Shown in pieces: positions 35,908-44,777 of a DNA stretch of 64,000 bases. Each line of letters begins with the position of its first letter. The stretch's first letter is position 1. Below the pieces are notes generated by a model, which was not told the DNA's origin, searched no databases, and was given only the letters and a program-made list of their open reading frames with translations. This stretch comes from Sphingobacterium siyangense (lineage in GTDB: Bacteria > Bacteroidota > Bacteroidia > Sphingobacteriales > Sphingobacteriaceae): contig NZ_VLKR01000023.1 in NCBI RefSeq assembly GCF_007830445.1, positions 49,613-113,612 of the forward strand, in the 5' to 3' direction. The translations under genes were made by a program, and so were the position numbers.

Positions 35908-38900
35908 TTACCATTCTAATTGTACACCAACTGTATAAGTCCGGGGAGCGGGATAAGCTGCTGCAACCGCATCTGGATCCAATCCAACCTTGTTGGCCCT
36001 GTAGAGGATGCCAACATTTCGGACATAACCGAATACATTTAATCTTCCCTTTTTGCCCATTGGCAGTTGATAAGATAACCGCACATCCGACAGGCGGATA
36101 AAATCACCTTTTTCAATCATCAATTCCGAATTTGTATATAATGCATCGCGATACAGGTCCACGGTAGCAGGTACCGCAGGAACAGTGGTCATCAGTTCGT
36201 CACCCGGTGCTTGCCATCGCTTCAAATAGTCCTGATGTCCGATTCCACTATAAAAAAGTTTAAAATAGTCGATTGTATTCCTACGAAAATAAAAACCATT
36301 TTTCCATTCGAGATTAGCACTCAATTCAAAACCTTTGTATCCGATATGATGGCGCATAGATCCTTGATAAGGCGGAAAATCGGCACCCATAAATCGGATA
36401 TCGTCCAAAGTTGCATTTGCAGCATATTTGGCATATTCTTGATCACCATTAGGCGTTATGAGTTGGCCGTTTTCAGTGCTAATGCCGTTAAAATGCCATG
36501 CATAAAGCGCGTCTCGGGTATAGCCAACACGTGGTTGTGCATTGCTCACCATCTGGTCCATAGAAAGATTACTATTCGCCATATACTTGGTTATTTTATT
36601 TTTTGTCATGCTCCAAAGAAGATTGATATCCCATTTGACCACGCCCTGCAATGCTCTTACAGAGAGGTTGAGGTCGAGCCCATTTGTACGGAGGTTAGCA
36701 TAATTGATCCTATTATCAATATAGTAACTCGTGCCTTCGGGCGATATACCTGTACTAGGATCCAAATAATTAGGGCCTATCAGATCTTTGCCAGATTTAA
36801 CGTAGTAATCTACCGATCCCGACACCCTTTGCTGCAGCACAGAGAAATCCAAGCCCAAATTAACTGTAGCCAGTTTTTCCCACCTCAAATTAGGATTTCC
36901 TGCACTGGTCAACTTTGCATAAGGTAAGCCAGTCGTCAGATTGGTACTACTGATCCGCATGGATGGATATGCACTGATCGTATTATTAACGTTTCCGCTA
37001 TAACCATAGGTTGTACGCAGTGTAAGTTTATCCAACCAATTGGCATGATCCCCTAACAGGGGTAGCAACTGTTCGGATAAACCCAAAGACCATAGCGGTA
37101 CGCCCCGCTGATTAGTTTTCACACCAAAAAGGTTAGAGGCATCCCATCGTACACTTCCGCTAAGTCCATGCGTCCTGTTCAGCAGATAGGTCGCATTGGC
37201 AAAGTAAGAGATGAAGCGATCCACAGTAAAGCGTTCTTCAAAAGGGGTCGCCGGTATCACACTTGCGCCATTTGGCCGCATCGTATACTGCTTGCTGTAA
37301 TCAAGGTTCATCAGGGACGTTCCATTATCCGCACGGTAACCATACAGTCGGTAACCGACATCCCGGCTTAGTGTATTTTGGCTGATCTCTGCTCCTGCCA
37401 ACGCAACCAATTGGTGTTCAACACTCCATTGGCGCGTATAATCCAGCTGTACCCTGCCATTATGCCCAATGATCTCGCTGTTTTGCCCGTCCTTGATTCC
37501 ACCAAGTGGGATAATTCTTGTACCATCCGTTTGTGTAAATTGGTTGATCAGATTGCGAACAAAATAACTGTCAGCATCATATAGGTTCTGTTGTTTTACT
37601 GCCTGATGTTGATAACGATATTTTACATCAATAGAAAATCCTCTGCCTATTTTATAATTCAAACCGGCACCGAGCGTGAGCTGTTTGGAAAAGGAACTGA
37701 TATCGCGCCTGTCTCGGTCTACAAGCGGGCTAAATGTCCAATCCAATAGCCCTTCGCTTTCGGCTCTGTCGCGATAGGCGTGGTTAAATTGATAATTGAC
37801 GCTGGCGGGTGTGCCGTCCGTGTTTTGTAGAAAAACATAAGGTGACAACCCGGAGCCCGATGCTGTTAGCTGCTGTAATCTATAACCATTCTGCTGCTCC
37901 TTATCGGCCACGTACCGCAAGTAGGTATTGACTGTTAGTCGGTTACCTAATTTTAAATCGTGATCGATATTGAAGGTCAGTCTTTGGTCGCCATTGCCTA
38001 TGATCGATTGTGGATTATGGTCGTAGCTTCCTGAAATAAAGTAGCTACTCCGTTCGGCACCTCCTCTAGCCTGAATTGCATAGCGCTGGCTTAGTGCACT
38101 TCGGTACAGCAACTTTTTGGCTTCCTGCCGGATATCCTGCTGCAGCATTTGCGCTTTTATCGTTCCAAAATCTTCTACTGCGATCTCCTTGGCGTCACGT
38201 TTAAACAACAAACCAACATAATCGGGAATATAAAGAGACTCCATGTTGTAATAATTTCCCTTTCCATATAGGTATTCTTCGAACTCCATCATATCTTTTG
38301 CAGGTATAAACTGTCTGTTATAGTGAAGATCAGGCTTTTTTGTCAGCTGCCAATTACTCTGAAAGGAGAATCTGAGCGGAGTACCGAGGTTTCCCTTTTT
38401 GCTCGTGAGGACGATAACACCATTCCCCGCCTTAGCTCCCCAGATGGCAGCAGCAGCAGCATCTTTCAGTACTGTTACACTTTCAATATCATTTGGATTG
38501 ATAGCGTTGATATCTCCCTCATAGGGAAAATTATCTAGTATTATCAAAGGTTCGGTAGAAGATTCAATTGAACTAATGCCCCTCACCCGCAATGCATTGG
38601 GGAATTTATTCTCGCCCACACTCAGACTTCGGTCAAACTGCAGACCACTTGTCACACCTTCCAAGCGGTCTAAAATATTACCTGCGGGATTACGCGTGAT
38701 CGTTTTCTGATCTACAGTCGCAAAAGAGCCTGTTAGCATATTCTTATTGAGTTTGTAATACCCTGTATTTACAATCACCTCATCCAATTGATTGTCGGCG
38801 TGACTTAATTGTATCGTTCCTAGGTCCAGAGCCTTTCCAAGTGCCATGGTCATTGGATCGTAGCCCACCATAGTAATCCTGATCTGCTCACTTTTCTTTT

Positions 38901-39078
38901 TTTCGAAAGAAAAATAACCGGACGAATCTGTTTTCAGCTTTCTTTGATCAGGAGAAGTTGCTATGGTAGCGCCCCGTAGACTTTCACCATGATGACCTAT
39001 CAGACGACCAAAATATGTCTGTGCCAGCACTACCTGTGATGACACGACAAGGAATAAAAAAATATAAAATTTTCCCAC
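35908..39078 (-). CDS. susC-like: SusC/RagA-family TonB-dependent transporter (locus 3)
   Basis: 1056 residues. Signal peptide, CarboxypepD_reg-like domain ('YFGRLIGHHGESLRGATIAT'), plug opening 'LDEVIVNTGYYKLNKNMLTG' and containing 'AAAAIWGAKAGNGVIVLTSK', then the barrel, ending in Trp. The 'NTGYYKLNKN' variant is typical of the SusC group encoded beside TlpA-like thioredoxins and often proteases. It starts 9 bp after the TlpA gene. The cargo is likely a peptide or protein-derived ligand, by analogy only. Confidence 0.94.
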   Translation of the reverse strand: MGKFYIFLFLVVSSQVVLAQTYFGRLIGHHGESLRGATIATSPDQRKLKTDSSGYFSFEKKKSEQIRITMVGYDPMTMALGKALDLGTIQLSHADNQLDEVIVNTGYYKLNKNMLTGSFATVDQKTITRNPAGNILDRLEGVTSGLQFDRSLSVGENKFPNALRVRGISSIESSTEPLIILDNFPYEGDINAINPNDIESVTVLKDAAAAAIWGAKAGNGVIVLTSKKGNLGTPLRFSFQSNWQLTKKPDLHYNRQFIPAKDMMEFEEYLYGKGNYYNMESLYIPDYVGLLFKRDAKEIAVEDFGTIKAQMLQQDIRQEAKKLLYRSALSQRYAIQARGGAERSSYFISGSYDHNPQSIIGNGDQRLTFNIDHDLKLGNRLTVNTYLRYVADKEQQNGYRLQQLTASGSGLSPYVFLQNTDGTPASVNYQFNHAYRDRAESEGLLDWTFSPLVDRDRRDISSFSKQLTLGAGLNYKIGRGFSIDVKYRYQHQAVKQQNLYDADSYFVRNLINQFTQTDGTRIIPLGGIKDGQNSEIIGHNGRVQLDYTRQWSVEHQLVALAGAEISQNTLSRDVGYRLYGYRADNGTSLMNLDYSKQYTMRPNGASVIPATPFEERFTVDRFISYFANATYLLNRTHGLSGSVRWDASNLFGVKTNQRGVPLWSLGLSEQLLPLLGDHANWLDKLTLRTTYGYSGNVNNTISAYPSMRISSTNLTTGLPYAKLTSAGNPNLRWEKLATVNLGLDFSVLQQRVSGSVDYYVKSGKDLIGPNYLDPSTGISPEGTSYYIDNRINYANLRTNGLDLNLSVRALQGVVKWDINLLWSMTKNKITKYMANSNLSMDQMVSNAQPRVGYTRDALYAWHFNGISTENGQLITPNGDQEYAKYAANATLDDIRFMGADFPPYQGSMRHHIGYKGFELSANLEWKNGFYFRRNTIDYFKLFYSGIGHQDYLKRWQAPGDELMTTVPAVPATVDLYRDALYTNSELMIEKGDFIRLSDVRLSYQLPMGKKGRLNVFGYVRNVGILYRANKVGLDPDAVAAAYPAPRTYTVGVQLEW

Positions 39079-39087
39079 AGCACCTCC

Positions 39088-40590
39088 CTAATAACCAATA
39101 ACTAAAACAGGTACACGCTTTTTCTCGATTTCCACCTTTAGCCCATAGGCATCCAAGAAGGCATTTAATTCTTCGGACGTTAATTTGGTCTTGGTGAAAT
39201 ACCATCGCGGCAATTCATATGCATAAGGAAAGTCCTTTACTAAACCTATCCGGTTAAAAGCATTTTCCACATCGATATGATATCCATTTGTTTTGGCAAG
39301 CAAAGCCGCTATGACAAGCGACAGCTTATGTTCACTATCTTTTTCCTTGGAGGGATCATATTGTAGGTATTCATCTCCCGTACGTTTCTGGAGCGGCTGG
39401 CTGAACAACCTCCTGGTTTCCAAAATGGATTTTTTTGCTTGGATGACCGGATAGCTTATTGGCGGGGTAAGCCCGATGTGCACATTCCAACCTTTCGTCT
39501 TTTTCAGATATTCGGCCCAATATTGCTGCAGCAGAGCTAATCCATTTTCCTTTCCCAAGGATTTTGGGATACGCATCTCGTAACTGAACAAATTTTCCTG
39601 CGACCAAGCCTCATAAAGCGAATCTAGCGCATAAGGCGATAATCCTGTCGCTTGCTTGGTGTCCAATACCAGGTATTTTCTATCGCTAGCGGTAAGATTA
39701 TTTTTAACGGCGCCATTATCTATATTATAAAACGGGAAAACCTTATCTTTAAAAATATCATAGAGCAAATAATCCAACTTTTGGTTTATTCCATAAAAAA
39801 GCATACTATCTCTCTGCTCTTCAATACCACTAATATTTCTTGCATACTCTTCCACATAGCCTCCGATCTTAAAAAACTTCTTAGTATGCAAAACCGTTGC
39901 AGGAGCATTTTCATTAATAAAAAGTGGCTTTGAAAGATCAGCTAATTTTACATTCAATGCATTATACATTTTGGGCATCCCACCATCCAACACATTCTTT
40001 AAATTCTCAACGGTGGCATACTTTGCATAAGGCTTAGCAATTACCCGCCCGTCTTTGATCCATACCATGTGCGGAATAGAACGTTTGGGAAAATACTGCA
40101 TTAAAAAAGTATCCGCATAGATTGTCTGATGGTTCCATTTAAATCGGTCCATCAAATGTTGGAATTTATTTATGGGTTCGTAATTAACGGGTACAATCGT
40201 AATTTTGGTTGTATCCAGATCGGGTAGAATTTCATGCAGATGCATAAGCGAGCCCAAGCATGGTCTACACCAACTAGCCCAAAAATCAAGAATAATCAAT
40301 TTATCCCGATCTGCCTCTAGATTACGTGTAAACGTTTTTTGACTAACCCAGTCGATAAACTTGTTTTGATGTACAAAAAATTCATCAGGTATAGTATCAC
40401 CAATATATAATGATTTACCATTTGGTATCACCATTGGCCCATCGCCCCCGCTGTCCTTGCGGGGCGTCTGAGCCGATAAACTAAACATAGAAACTAGCAG
40501 CGCTGATAAAGCAAGAGCTCTGATGCTCTTCAATACCTTAAAAGAATAATTAGATGACTGGAAAACCAAAGCCAAGCATGTCAGCGGCAT
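39088..40590 (-). CDS. TlpA-like thioredoxin-fold protein of the SusCD locus 3
   Basis: 500 residues from the start I prefer (ATG 40590), which gives a hydrophobic signal ending 'LLVSMFSLSAQ'. The frame is open to 41604, but that extension runs through low-complexity 11-bp repeats and is not believable protein. The thioredoxin domain has 'LIILDFWASWCRPC' (CxxC, bases about 40256-40270), then 'HMVWIKDGRVIAKPYAKYAT'. The remaining 330 residues are a helical extension found in TlpA-like proteins of these loci. It probably acts in the periplasm as thiol reductase for exported partners. The exact start is uncertain. Confidence 0.75.
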   Translation of the reverse strand: MPLTCLALVFQSSNYSFKVLKSIRALALSALLVSMFSLSAQTPRKDSGGDGPMVIPNGKSLYIGDTIPDEFFVHQNKFIDWVSQKTFTRNLEADRDKLIILDFWASWCRPCLGSLMHLHEILPDLDTTKITIVPVNYEPINKFQHLMDRFKWNHQTIYADTFLMQYFPKRSIPHMVWIKDGRVIAKPYAKYATVENLKNVLDGGMPKMYNALNVKLADLSKPLFINENAPATVLHTKKFFKIGGYVEEYARNISGIEEQRDSMLFYGINQKLDYLLYDIFKDKVFPFYNIDNGAVKNNLTASDRKYLVLDTKQATGLSPYALDSLYEAWSQENLFSYEMRIPKSLGKENGLALLQQYWAEYLKKTKGWNVHIGLTPPISYPVIQAKKSILETRRLFSQPLQKRTGDEYLQYDPSKEKDSEHKLSLVIAALLAKTNGYHIDVENAFNRIGLVKDFPYAYELPRWYFTKTKLTSEELNAFLDAYGLKVEIEKKRVPVLVIGY

Positions 40591-40837
40591 GCGAGAAGTG
40601 CTTTTATTATCGAATAAATAAACAAGGTATTTTAAAGCTCTATGAGCCATTGAAATACCACCATCAACAAAAGAGTATATAGCATAGGCAATACGCTCAC
40701 AAAACGTCTTAAAAGCATTAAATTTAGAACAGCACCCCTCTCTTCCATTATGCAAGCCGGCACCCTCTCCTTTTGCCGCCTGTTTTGTCGCACTATCAGA
40801 CTTATACCCAAGATCCGCTAGTGAGCTACTGACAGCT

Positions 40838-40951
40838 CGTAACTGTTTAGTACCTCTTTGGTATATCTTTGGTAGCTCTTTAGTACATTCCCAGTACCTT
40901 TTTGGTACCCTTTCGGTACACTCCCGGTAGCTTAATGGTGAACTAACAGTA
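40838..40951. repeat. 11-bp periodic GTA array
   Basis: The tetramer nGTA (mostly GGTA or AGTA) starts at 40838, 40849, 40860, 40871, 40882, 40893, 40904, 40915, 40926 and 40948, with GGTG at 40937: a strict 11-bp step over about 114 bp. The bases between are variable but pyrimidine-rich on the plus strand. Read on the minus strand it produces 11-residue periodic protein (YRECTERVPKR / YWECTKELPKI), because 33 bp equals three units. Confidence 0.85.
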
Positions 40952-40993
40952 CCATTTGTGCCGAGGAATAGACCATTTAAGTACCTACCAATA

Positions 40994-41140
40994 CCTGACC
41001 AACTTCTGCCTTTCTCCCAGCGTTGCTCGGGATTTCTTCGGGTGGGCTTCGGGTCTCCCTCGGGAAAAATCAAAGGAACAGCCGAGGAAAATTCGAGGCC
41101 TACTGCATGAAAGGCAGAAGTTGGGGCGAAGTTGGTCAGG
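40994..41140. repeat. Long inverted repeat enclosing converging TTCG/CGAA units
   Basis: CCAACTTCTGCCTTTC (40999-41014) is perfectly complementary to GAAAGGCAGAAGTTGG (41109-41124). In addition CCTGACCAACTTC (40994-41006) pairs with GAAGTTGGTCAGG (41128-41140). The 94-bp interval holds TCG at 41027, 41038, 41049 and 41060, and CGA at 41083 and 41094, all in 11-bp steps within each group. The RNA could fold into two alternative stems. Confidence 0.8.
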
Positions 41141-41174
41141 AAAAAGTCCGAAGAAGGTGACGCTCCTACTCCTC

Positions 41175-41390
41175 TTCGGATGGCCTTCGGCTCCGCTTCG
41201 GGACTTCTTCGGGACATGTTCGAGACATGTTCGGCTACGCTTCGACTCGGCTTCGGCAGGGCTTCGGCTGCGCTTCGAGTCCTACCCGAAGAGCAGCCGA
41301 ACAACAGTCGAAGCAGTCCCGAAGAAGGGGCGACGTTGGTACGCCGCAGGGTCGAAGGATACTCGAACAATAGCCGAAGGCTGCCCGAAG
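41175..41390. repeat. Converging 11-bp TTCG and CGAA arrays
   Basis: TTCG begins at 41175 and recurs every 11 bp ten times to 41274. Then the orientation flips: CGAA (once CGAC) begins at 41287 and recurs at 41298, 41309, 41320, 41331, 41353, 41364, 41375 and 41386. The flanking bases vary. It is GC-rich compared with its surroundings and lies within about 700 bp upstream of the TlpA gene. Not a CRISPR: units are too short and there are no spacers. Confidence 0.85.
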
Positions 41391-41621
41391 AACCACCTGT
41401 TTTAATTTCATTTTGAACGCTAATCGTATAGCGCTTTTTTAGCAGGATCGCAGTACCTGTAAAGCACGTTTTTCCTTGTCTAATTTTCTTACGCAAATTT
41501 TGCGTAATTAGTACTATATCTGTACTTAAGTAGTGCTTCACACGTACTTGAAATATATAGGTTATATAGAGCCTTAAAAAGGCTAAAAATTTCAGGATAT
41601 TCATAATTAGTTTGTTAGTGG

Positions 41622-41996
41622 TTATTCAGATAACCGACCGAAAAACTCAGCGACTTTTCTGCTCAATTCTAGCTCTTTTCCGATGTGCTCTTCAGCTTCT
41701 GCTGACAGCTGCATTTTACGCAGGTCTATATGGCGATGATTGACGATACAATAAGCTATCAACACCCGATACAAGGCAATTGCAAATTCCTGCATTTCCT
41801 CGTCCTTTAGAAGCCTATTTTCTCCTAAGCCACCATCAAGATAAGTACTCAATAGCTGTAGTGTGTTAGCAGAAATAGCGTCTAAGGCATAATGATTCCA
41901 GAATGTCTCAATTTCCTTTAAAGGATCGTAATCGACCTTATGGACATCAAAAATCATCAAATCAAAAGCCAATTGCAGCGATAAAATCCTGTTCAT
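41622..41996 (-). CDS. Hypothetical cytosolic protein upstream of the TlpA-SusCD operon
   Basis: 124 residues, helical, acidic, without signal. Starts MNRILSLQLAFDLMIFDVHK and ends 'ELSRKVAEFFGRLSE'. I do not recognise a family. It is on the same strand as the TlpA-SusC-SusD operon, separated from it by the 11-bp repeat region, and could be the first gene of that transcript. Confidence 0.5.
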   Translation of the reverse strand: MNRILSLQLAFDLMIFDVHKVDYDPLKEIETFWNHYALDAISANTLQLLSTYLDGGLGENRLLKDEEMQEFAIALYRVLIAYCIVNHRHIDLRKMQLSAEAEEHIGKELELSRKVAEFFGRLSE

Positions 41997-42630
41997 TTTT
42001 CAGTAAATCTTCGTAACCGAAAGTACATAGCATCCCCTCTCCGATCGAAATCAGCTTTTTATTGGGAGCCTGATGTTACTCAGTTCACATTAGTAATAAT
42101 TAATTCATTCTGGAAGCCAGAACGCGTTTGAATGAGGGGTCACAAAGGTGTATAATATTGGCGTTACGCGTTCCATGGCAAGAGAAGCCAAATCTTATTT
42201 GGCCAAACCAGCCGAGCTACTCGGGGGCTGTGATGATGTTTTTTGATCTTTGTTTTTTGTTCATAACTCGTTTGTTTATAAAAACGAGTCTTTTTGAGGT
42301 GAGACAAAAATATATGGGGCCCACCTTCTTCACCTCTCCGAAAAAAGTTTCTGACGCCTTAACGGGATGAAGTACAGTGGAGCCCCATACAATTGCAAAT
42401 ATAGAATATTCCAATAATGTATGGGGATAATAATTCCACTGCCTTACTCCGATGCGTCAGAATGGAGAAGTAAGACTCATTAATTACTATCCAAAAAGAA
42501 GGTAGTTCATTCTAAAATCAAAATAAAATGAGTATATTTACCTTAGCTTTTTCAAAATTAACAAACTGACTTATATATTGTTATATAATAATCTTATAAT
42601 GATATAGATGTAGCCTATAAAATTTTAGCC
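41997..42630. other. Gene-poor border before the defence island
   Basis: No convincing gene. It has an 8-bp hairpin at 42266-42289 and an inverted pair TATGGGGC (42313-42320) / GCCCCATA (42382-42389). A 65-codon minus-strand frame (42217-42414) reads 'YFCLTSKRLVFINKRVMNKK', plausibly a remnant peptide, but I cannot support it as a gene. Base composition turns AT-rich near 42480, consistent with the edge of an acquired segment. Confidence 0.35.
42266..42289 (+). terminator. Terminator-like hairpin
   Basis: ACTCGTTT (42266-42273) pairs with AAACGAGT (42282-42289) around an 8-base loop and is followed by CTTTTTG on the plus strand. No gene that it would end is recognised. Confidence 0.4.
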
Positions 42631-43038
42631 ATGAGTACCGGAACAATATTAAGATCCCTCAGAGACGAACATCGTTGGTCACAGGAATTTGTCGCAAATG
42701 AATTAAATATTAGTCAACCTTCTTACTGCAGCCTAGAACAAGACAAAACAAAACTTTCAATAGAACGTGCGACGAAATTGGCTGAATTGTATGATGTTCC
42801 AATAGCTATCTTTTCACAGGATAAAGAGTCGATCATAAATTATAACCTCGGGAGAAAAAGTAGAACAATAATCAATTCTAATATCATAAAAGAAAGCTTA
42901 TCTTTGAAAGAAGAAAATCTATATGAAGAAATCATTGAAGATAAGAATAACCAGATTCAACATCTAAAATCCGAAATTGCGGAATTACGAAAGAATATTA
43001 ATTTTTTACAAAAGCAATTAGAGAAAGCATTAAATTAA
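42631..43038 (+). CDS. XRE-family HTH regulator with C-terminal coiled coil
   Basis: 135 residues. Residues about 6-58 form an XRE HTH ('LRDEHRWSQEFVANELNISQ', 'SIERATKLAELYDV'). A linker with 'INYNLGRKSRTI' follows and then a leucine-rich coiled coil from about 90 ('IQHLKSEIAELRKNINFLQK'), likely for dimerisation. It is the first gene of the island and is followed 18 bp later by a diverged paralogue, so the two may form a heteromeric regulator of the downstream genes. Confidence 0.8.
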   Translation: MSTGTILRSLRDEHRWSQEFVANELNISQPSYCSLEQDKTKLSIERATKLAELYDVPIAIFSQDKESIINYNLGRKSRTIINSNIIKESLSLKEENLYEEIIEDKNNQIQHLKSEIAELRKNINFLQKQLEKALN

Positions 43039-43056
43039 AGAATATTTGAGAAAATT

Positions 43057-43332
43057 ATGGCACAAACCTTACTTGCGGAATTGCGAATAAAAAAACAACT
43101 GATCCAAGAAACTGTTGCTGAAGAAGCGAATATCGATATTGAAAGATATAAGGATTTAGAAGCTGGATTAACTTATTTAAAATATGAAGAAGCGGGCTCA
43201 CTCGGGCAAATTCTTGGAATTAATCCCATCCTTTTACTGGAAAGTGCAAAAACCATCAATTACAATATTGGCGCTTATGCAAGAACTATCTATGCAGAAA
43301 AATATTACGAAGGGGAAGAGAAAGAAAGATAA
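43057..43332 (+). CDS. Second XRE-like protein, diverged paralogue
   Basis: 91 residues with the same HTH layout as the upstream gene ('LRIKKQLIQETVAEEANIDI', 'YEEAGSLGQILGINPILLL') and the shared linker 'INYNIGAYARTI', but without the coiled coil. The recognition helix differs strongly. The 18-bp spacing implies cotranscription. It may modulate its neighbour or bind a different half-site. Confidence 0.6.
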   Translation: MAQTLLAELRIKKQLIQETVAEEANIDIERYKDLEAGLTYLKYEEAGSLGQILGINPILLLESAKTINYNIGAYARTIYAEKYYEGEEKER

Positions 43333-43420
43333 TACACTACCTCCACATAATTTGATTGATTTAGCAAACGAGCGCGAAGGCTAAATAATAAAATGCTCTT
43401 AGAAAAACTCGTTCAGTAAT

Positions 43421-43522
43421 ATGCTGTTAAAACTCAAGCAATTTGGGATTTTAATAAAGGTCGTTGCTGATTTGGAGGAAGAGATTCGGAAATTGAAGGC
43501 TGAATTGGCTAATTTGAAAAAG
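43421..43522 (+). CDS. Short coiled-coil peptide or remnant
   Basis: 33 codons from ATG 43421 with a heptad-like 'DLEEEIRKLKAELANLKK', similar in kind to the coiled-coil tail of the XRE gene upstream. It may be the leftover end of a third XRE-type gene. Weak support as a functional gene. Confidence 0.25.
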
Positions 43523-43763
43523 GTGTAATTTATAATATGGAAGATACCTAAGATATGAATCCGACTCATAATCAGCAACATTCTAATAGCCTAATAACTA
43601 TTATAGATCATAAAAATTAAATATAAAACAAATCGAAGTAGTAAAGTATCGTAGTGAAGCAATGAAACAAATAAAACAAATCATTTCAGAAAACCCAAAA
43701 TGACCAATCTTCAATTGGTAACTTTAGAAGATTTTTATTACTTTGAGAAGAAGAAAATTATCA

Positions 43764-44777
43764 ATGACACACGAACCAAAATTAGCTGCCTACGTTATTG
43801 AACTAAAACCAAGTAACTCATCTATTGAAAATTCAAATCGCCAATTATTTCGGTATAAAATTGGTGATATACTGTCTGAAGATTTGGAGGATTCTTTTAT
43901 ATTTATAGAGATGTGTCGATTATTTATTGCTTCCATTGATACTGACGAAATGTATTCGGACACGGTTAGTAAGAAATGTTTGACAGCAAATCAAATTGAT
44001 CTTGAGAATGATGATGTAAATACAACTATTAGGTTTCATAGTGAGCAATTTATTATAGAAGGTGTCGTCGAGGGTGGTAAATATGGTAAAAAAAGAAATA
44101 AAACTTTTACAGAAAATAAAGCAGTAAAGGATGTTGTCTCCGAAAAAGATGCAATAACGGATGATTTTTATTTCCTTCTCTATTGTCCATTAAGTTCAAA
44201 AAAGTCTATCTTACTGCTCCAGTCATATACAGATGACAGCATCGATGCCGTTATGAAGAAGTTCTGGAAAAATTTTTTGAGCTTTCCAACAACCTTTAAT
44301 CATCCACGAATCAGCAAGTATGTACCAGAAAGAATAATAAATGATTTTAAAAACAGTGCAACAATATCAAATTTCACTTACACTACAGACATGCCCGGCG
44401 AAACGCTATTACAGTCAGTATCTCACACAGAAAACCAAAATTTCAAAATTACTATCAAAATTGAACCCACCAAGAACGGAGTAAATATGGAAGATTTGGA
44501 AAACATCATTGCACCTATTGAGGAAGCAACATTTAAAAGTTTTCCGCTTGGAATGTTTAATCGTAAAAAAGGCACCCTTAAAGACAGTTCAACTGGAAAA
44601 ACGACACCCTTTGAATTAGACAACAATTTTGAAATTAAGCCAAGTATTGTTTTATCAAAATATATTAGCATTAATCACGACGAAAGTGATTTTGAAAGAA
44701 TTAAGGATTATAGCTTTAAAATCTTAGAAGACTTAAAAAAGGAAATATTCTTACAAAATGCAGTTCACGAGCGTTAA
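43764..44777 (+). CDS. Uncharacterised soluble protein of a two-gene unit
   Basis: 337 residues from ATG 43764 (the frame opens at a TTG 21 bp earlier). Cytosolic, mixed alpha/beta, with no motif I can name. Segments such as 'DDFYFLLYCPLSSKKSILLL' and 'GVVEGGKYGKKRNKTF' look like beta strands, followed by a helical C-terminus ('SDFERIKDYSFKILEDLKKE'). The last 20 bp overlap the next gene, which encodes a four-TM protein. The soluble-plus-membrane layout inside a defence island suggests a sensor with a membrane effector. Confidence 0.55.
   Translation: MTHEPKLAAYVIELKPSNSSIENSNRQLFRYKIGDILSEDLEDSFIFIEMCRLFIASIDTDEMYSDTVSKKCLTANQIDLENDDVNTTIRFHSEQFIIEGVVEGGKYGKKRNKTFTENKAVKDVVSEKDAITDDFYFLLYCPLSSKKSILLLQSYTDDSIDAVMKKFWKNFLSFPTTFNHPRISKYVPERIINDFKNSATISNFTYTTDMPGETLLQSVSHTENQNFKITIKIEPTKNGVNMEDLENIIAPIEEATFKSFPLGMFNRKKGTLKDSSTGKTTPFELDNNFEIKPSIVLSKYISINHDESDFERIKDYSFKILEDLKKEIFLQNAVHER

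Noticed and set aside
36211..36927. 238-codon plus-strand frame opposite the SusC gene of locus 3
   Set aside because: Antisense shadow of the barrel-coding region.
40838..41390. CRISPR array
   Set aside because: The unit is 11 bp, the invariant part only 3-4 bp, orientation flips, and no cas genes are nearby.
40956..41416. Plus-strand frames of 149 and 94 codons
   Set aside because: They are composed of periodic R/E/S-rich sequence created by the 11-bp repeats and have no independent support.
40591..41604. N-terminal extension of the TlpA-like gene to 838 residues
   Set aside because: The extra 338 codons run through the 11-bp arrays and lack a signal peptide or domain. Open frames exist on both strands there, as expected from a repeat without stops. 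A start near 40590 gives a signal peptide.
42128..42370. 80-codon plus-strand frame in the island border
   Set aside because: Covers a hairpin and inverted repeats, has no domain, and the opposite strand is equally open.
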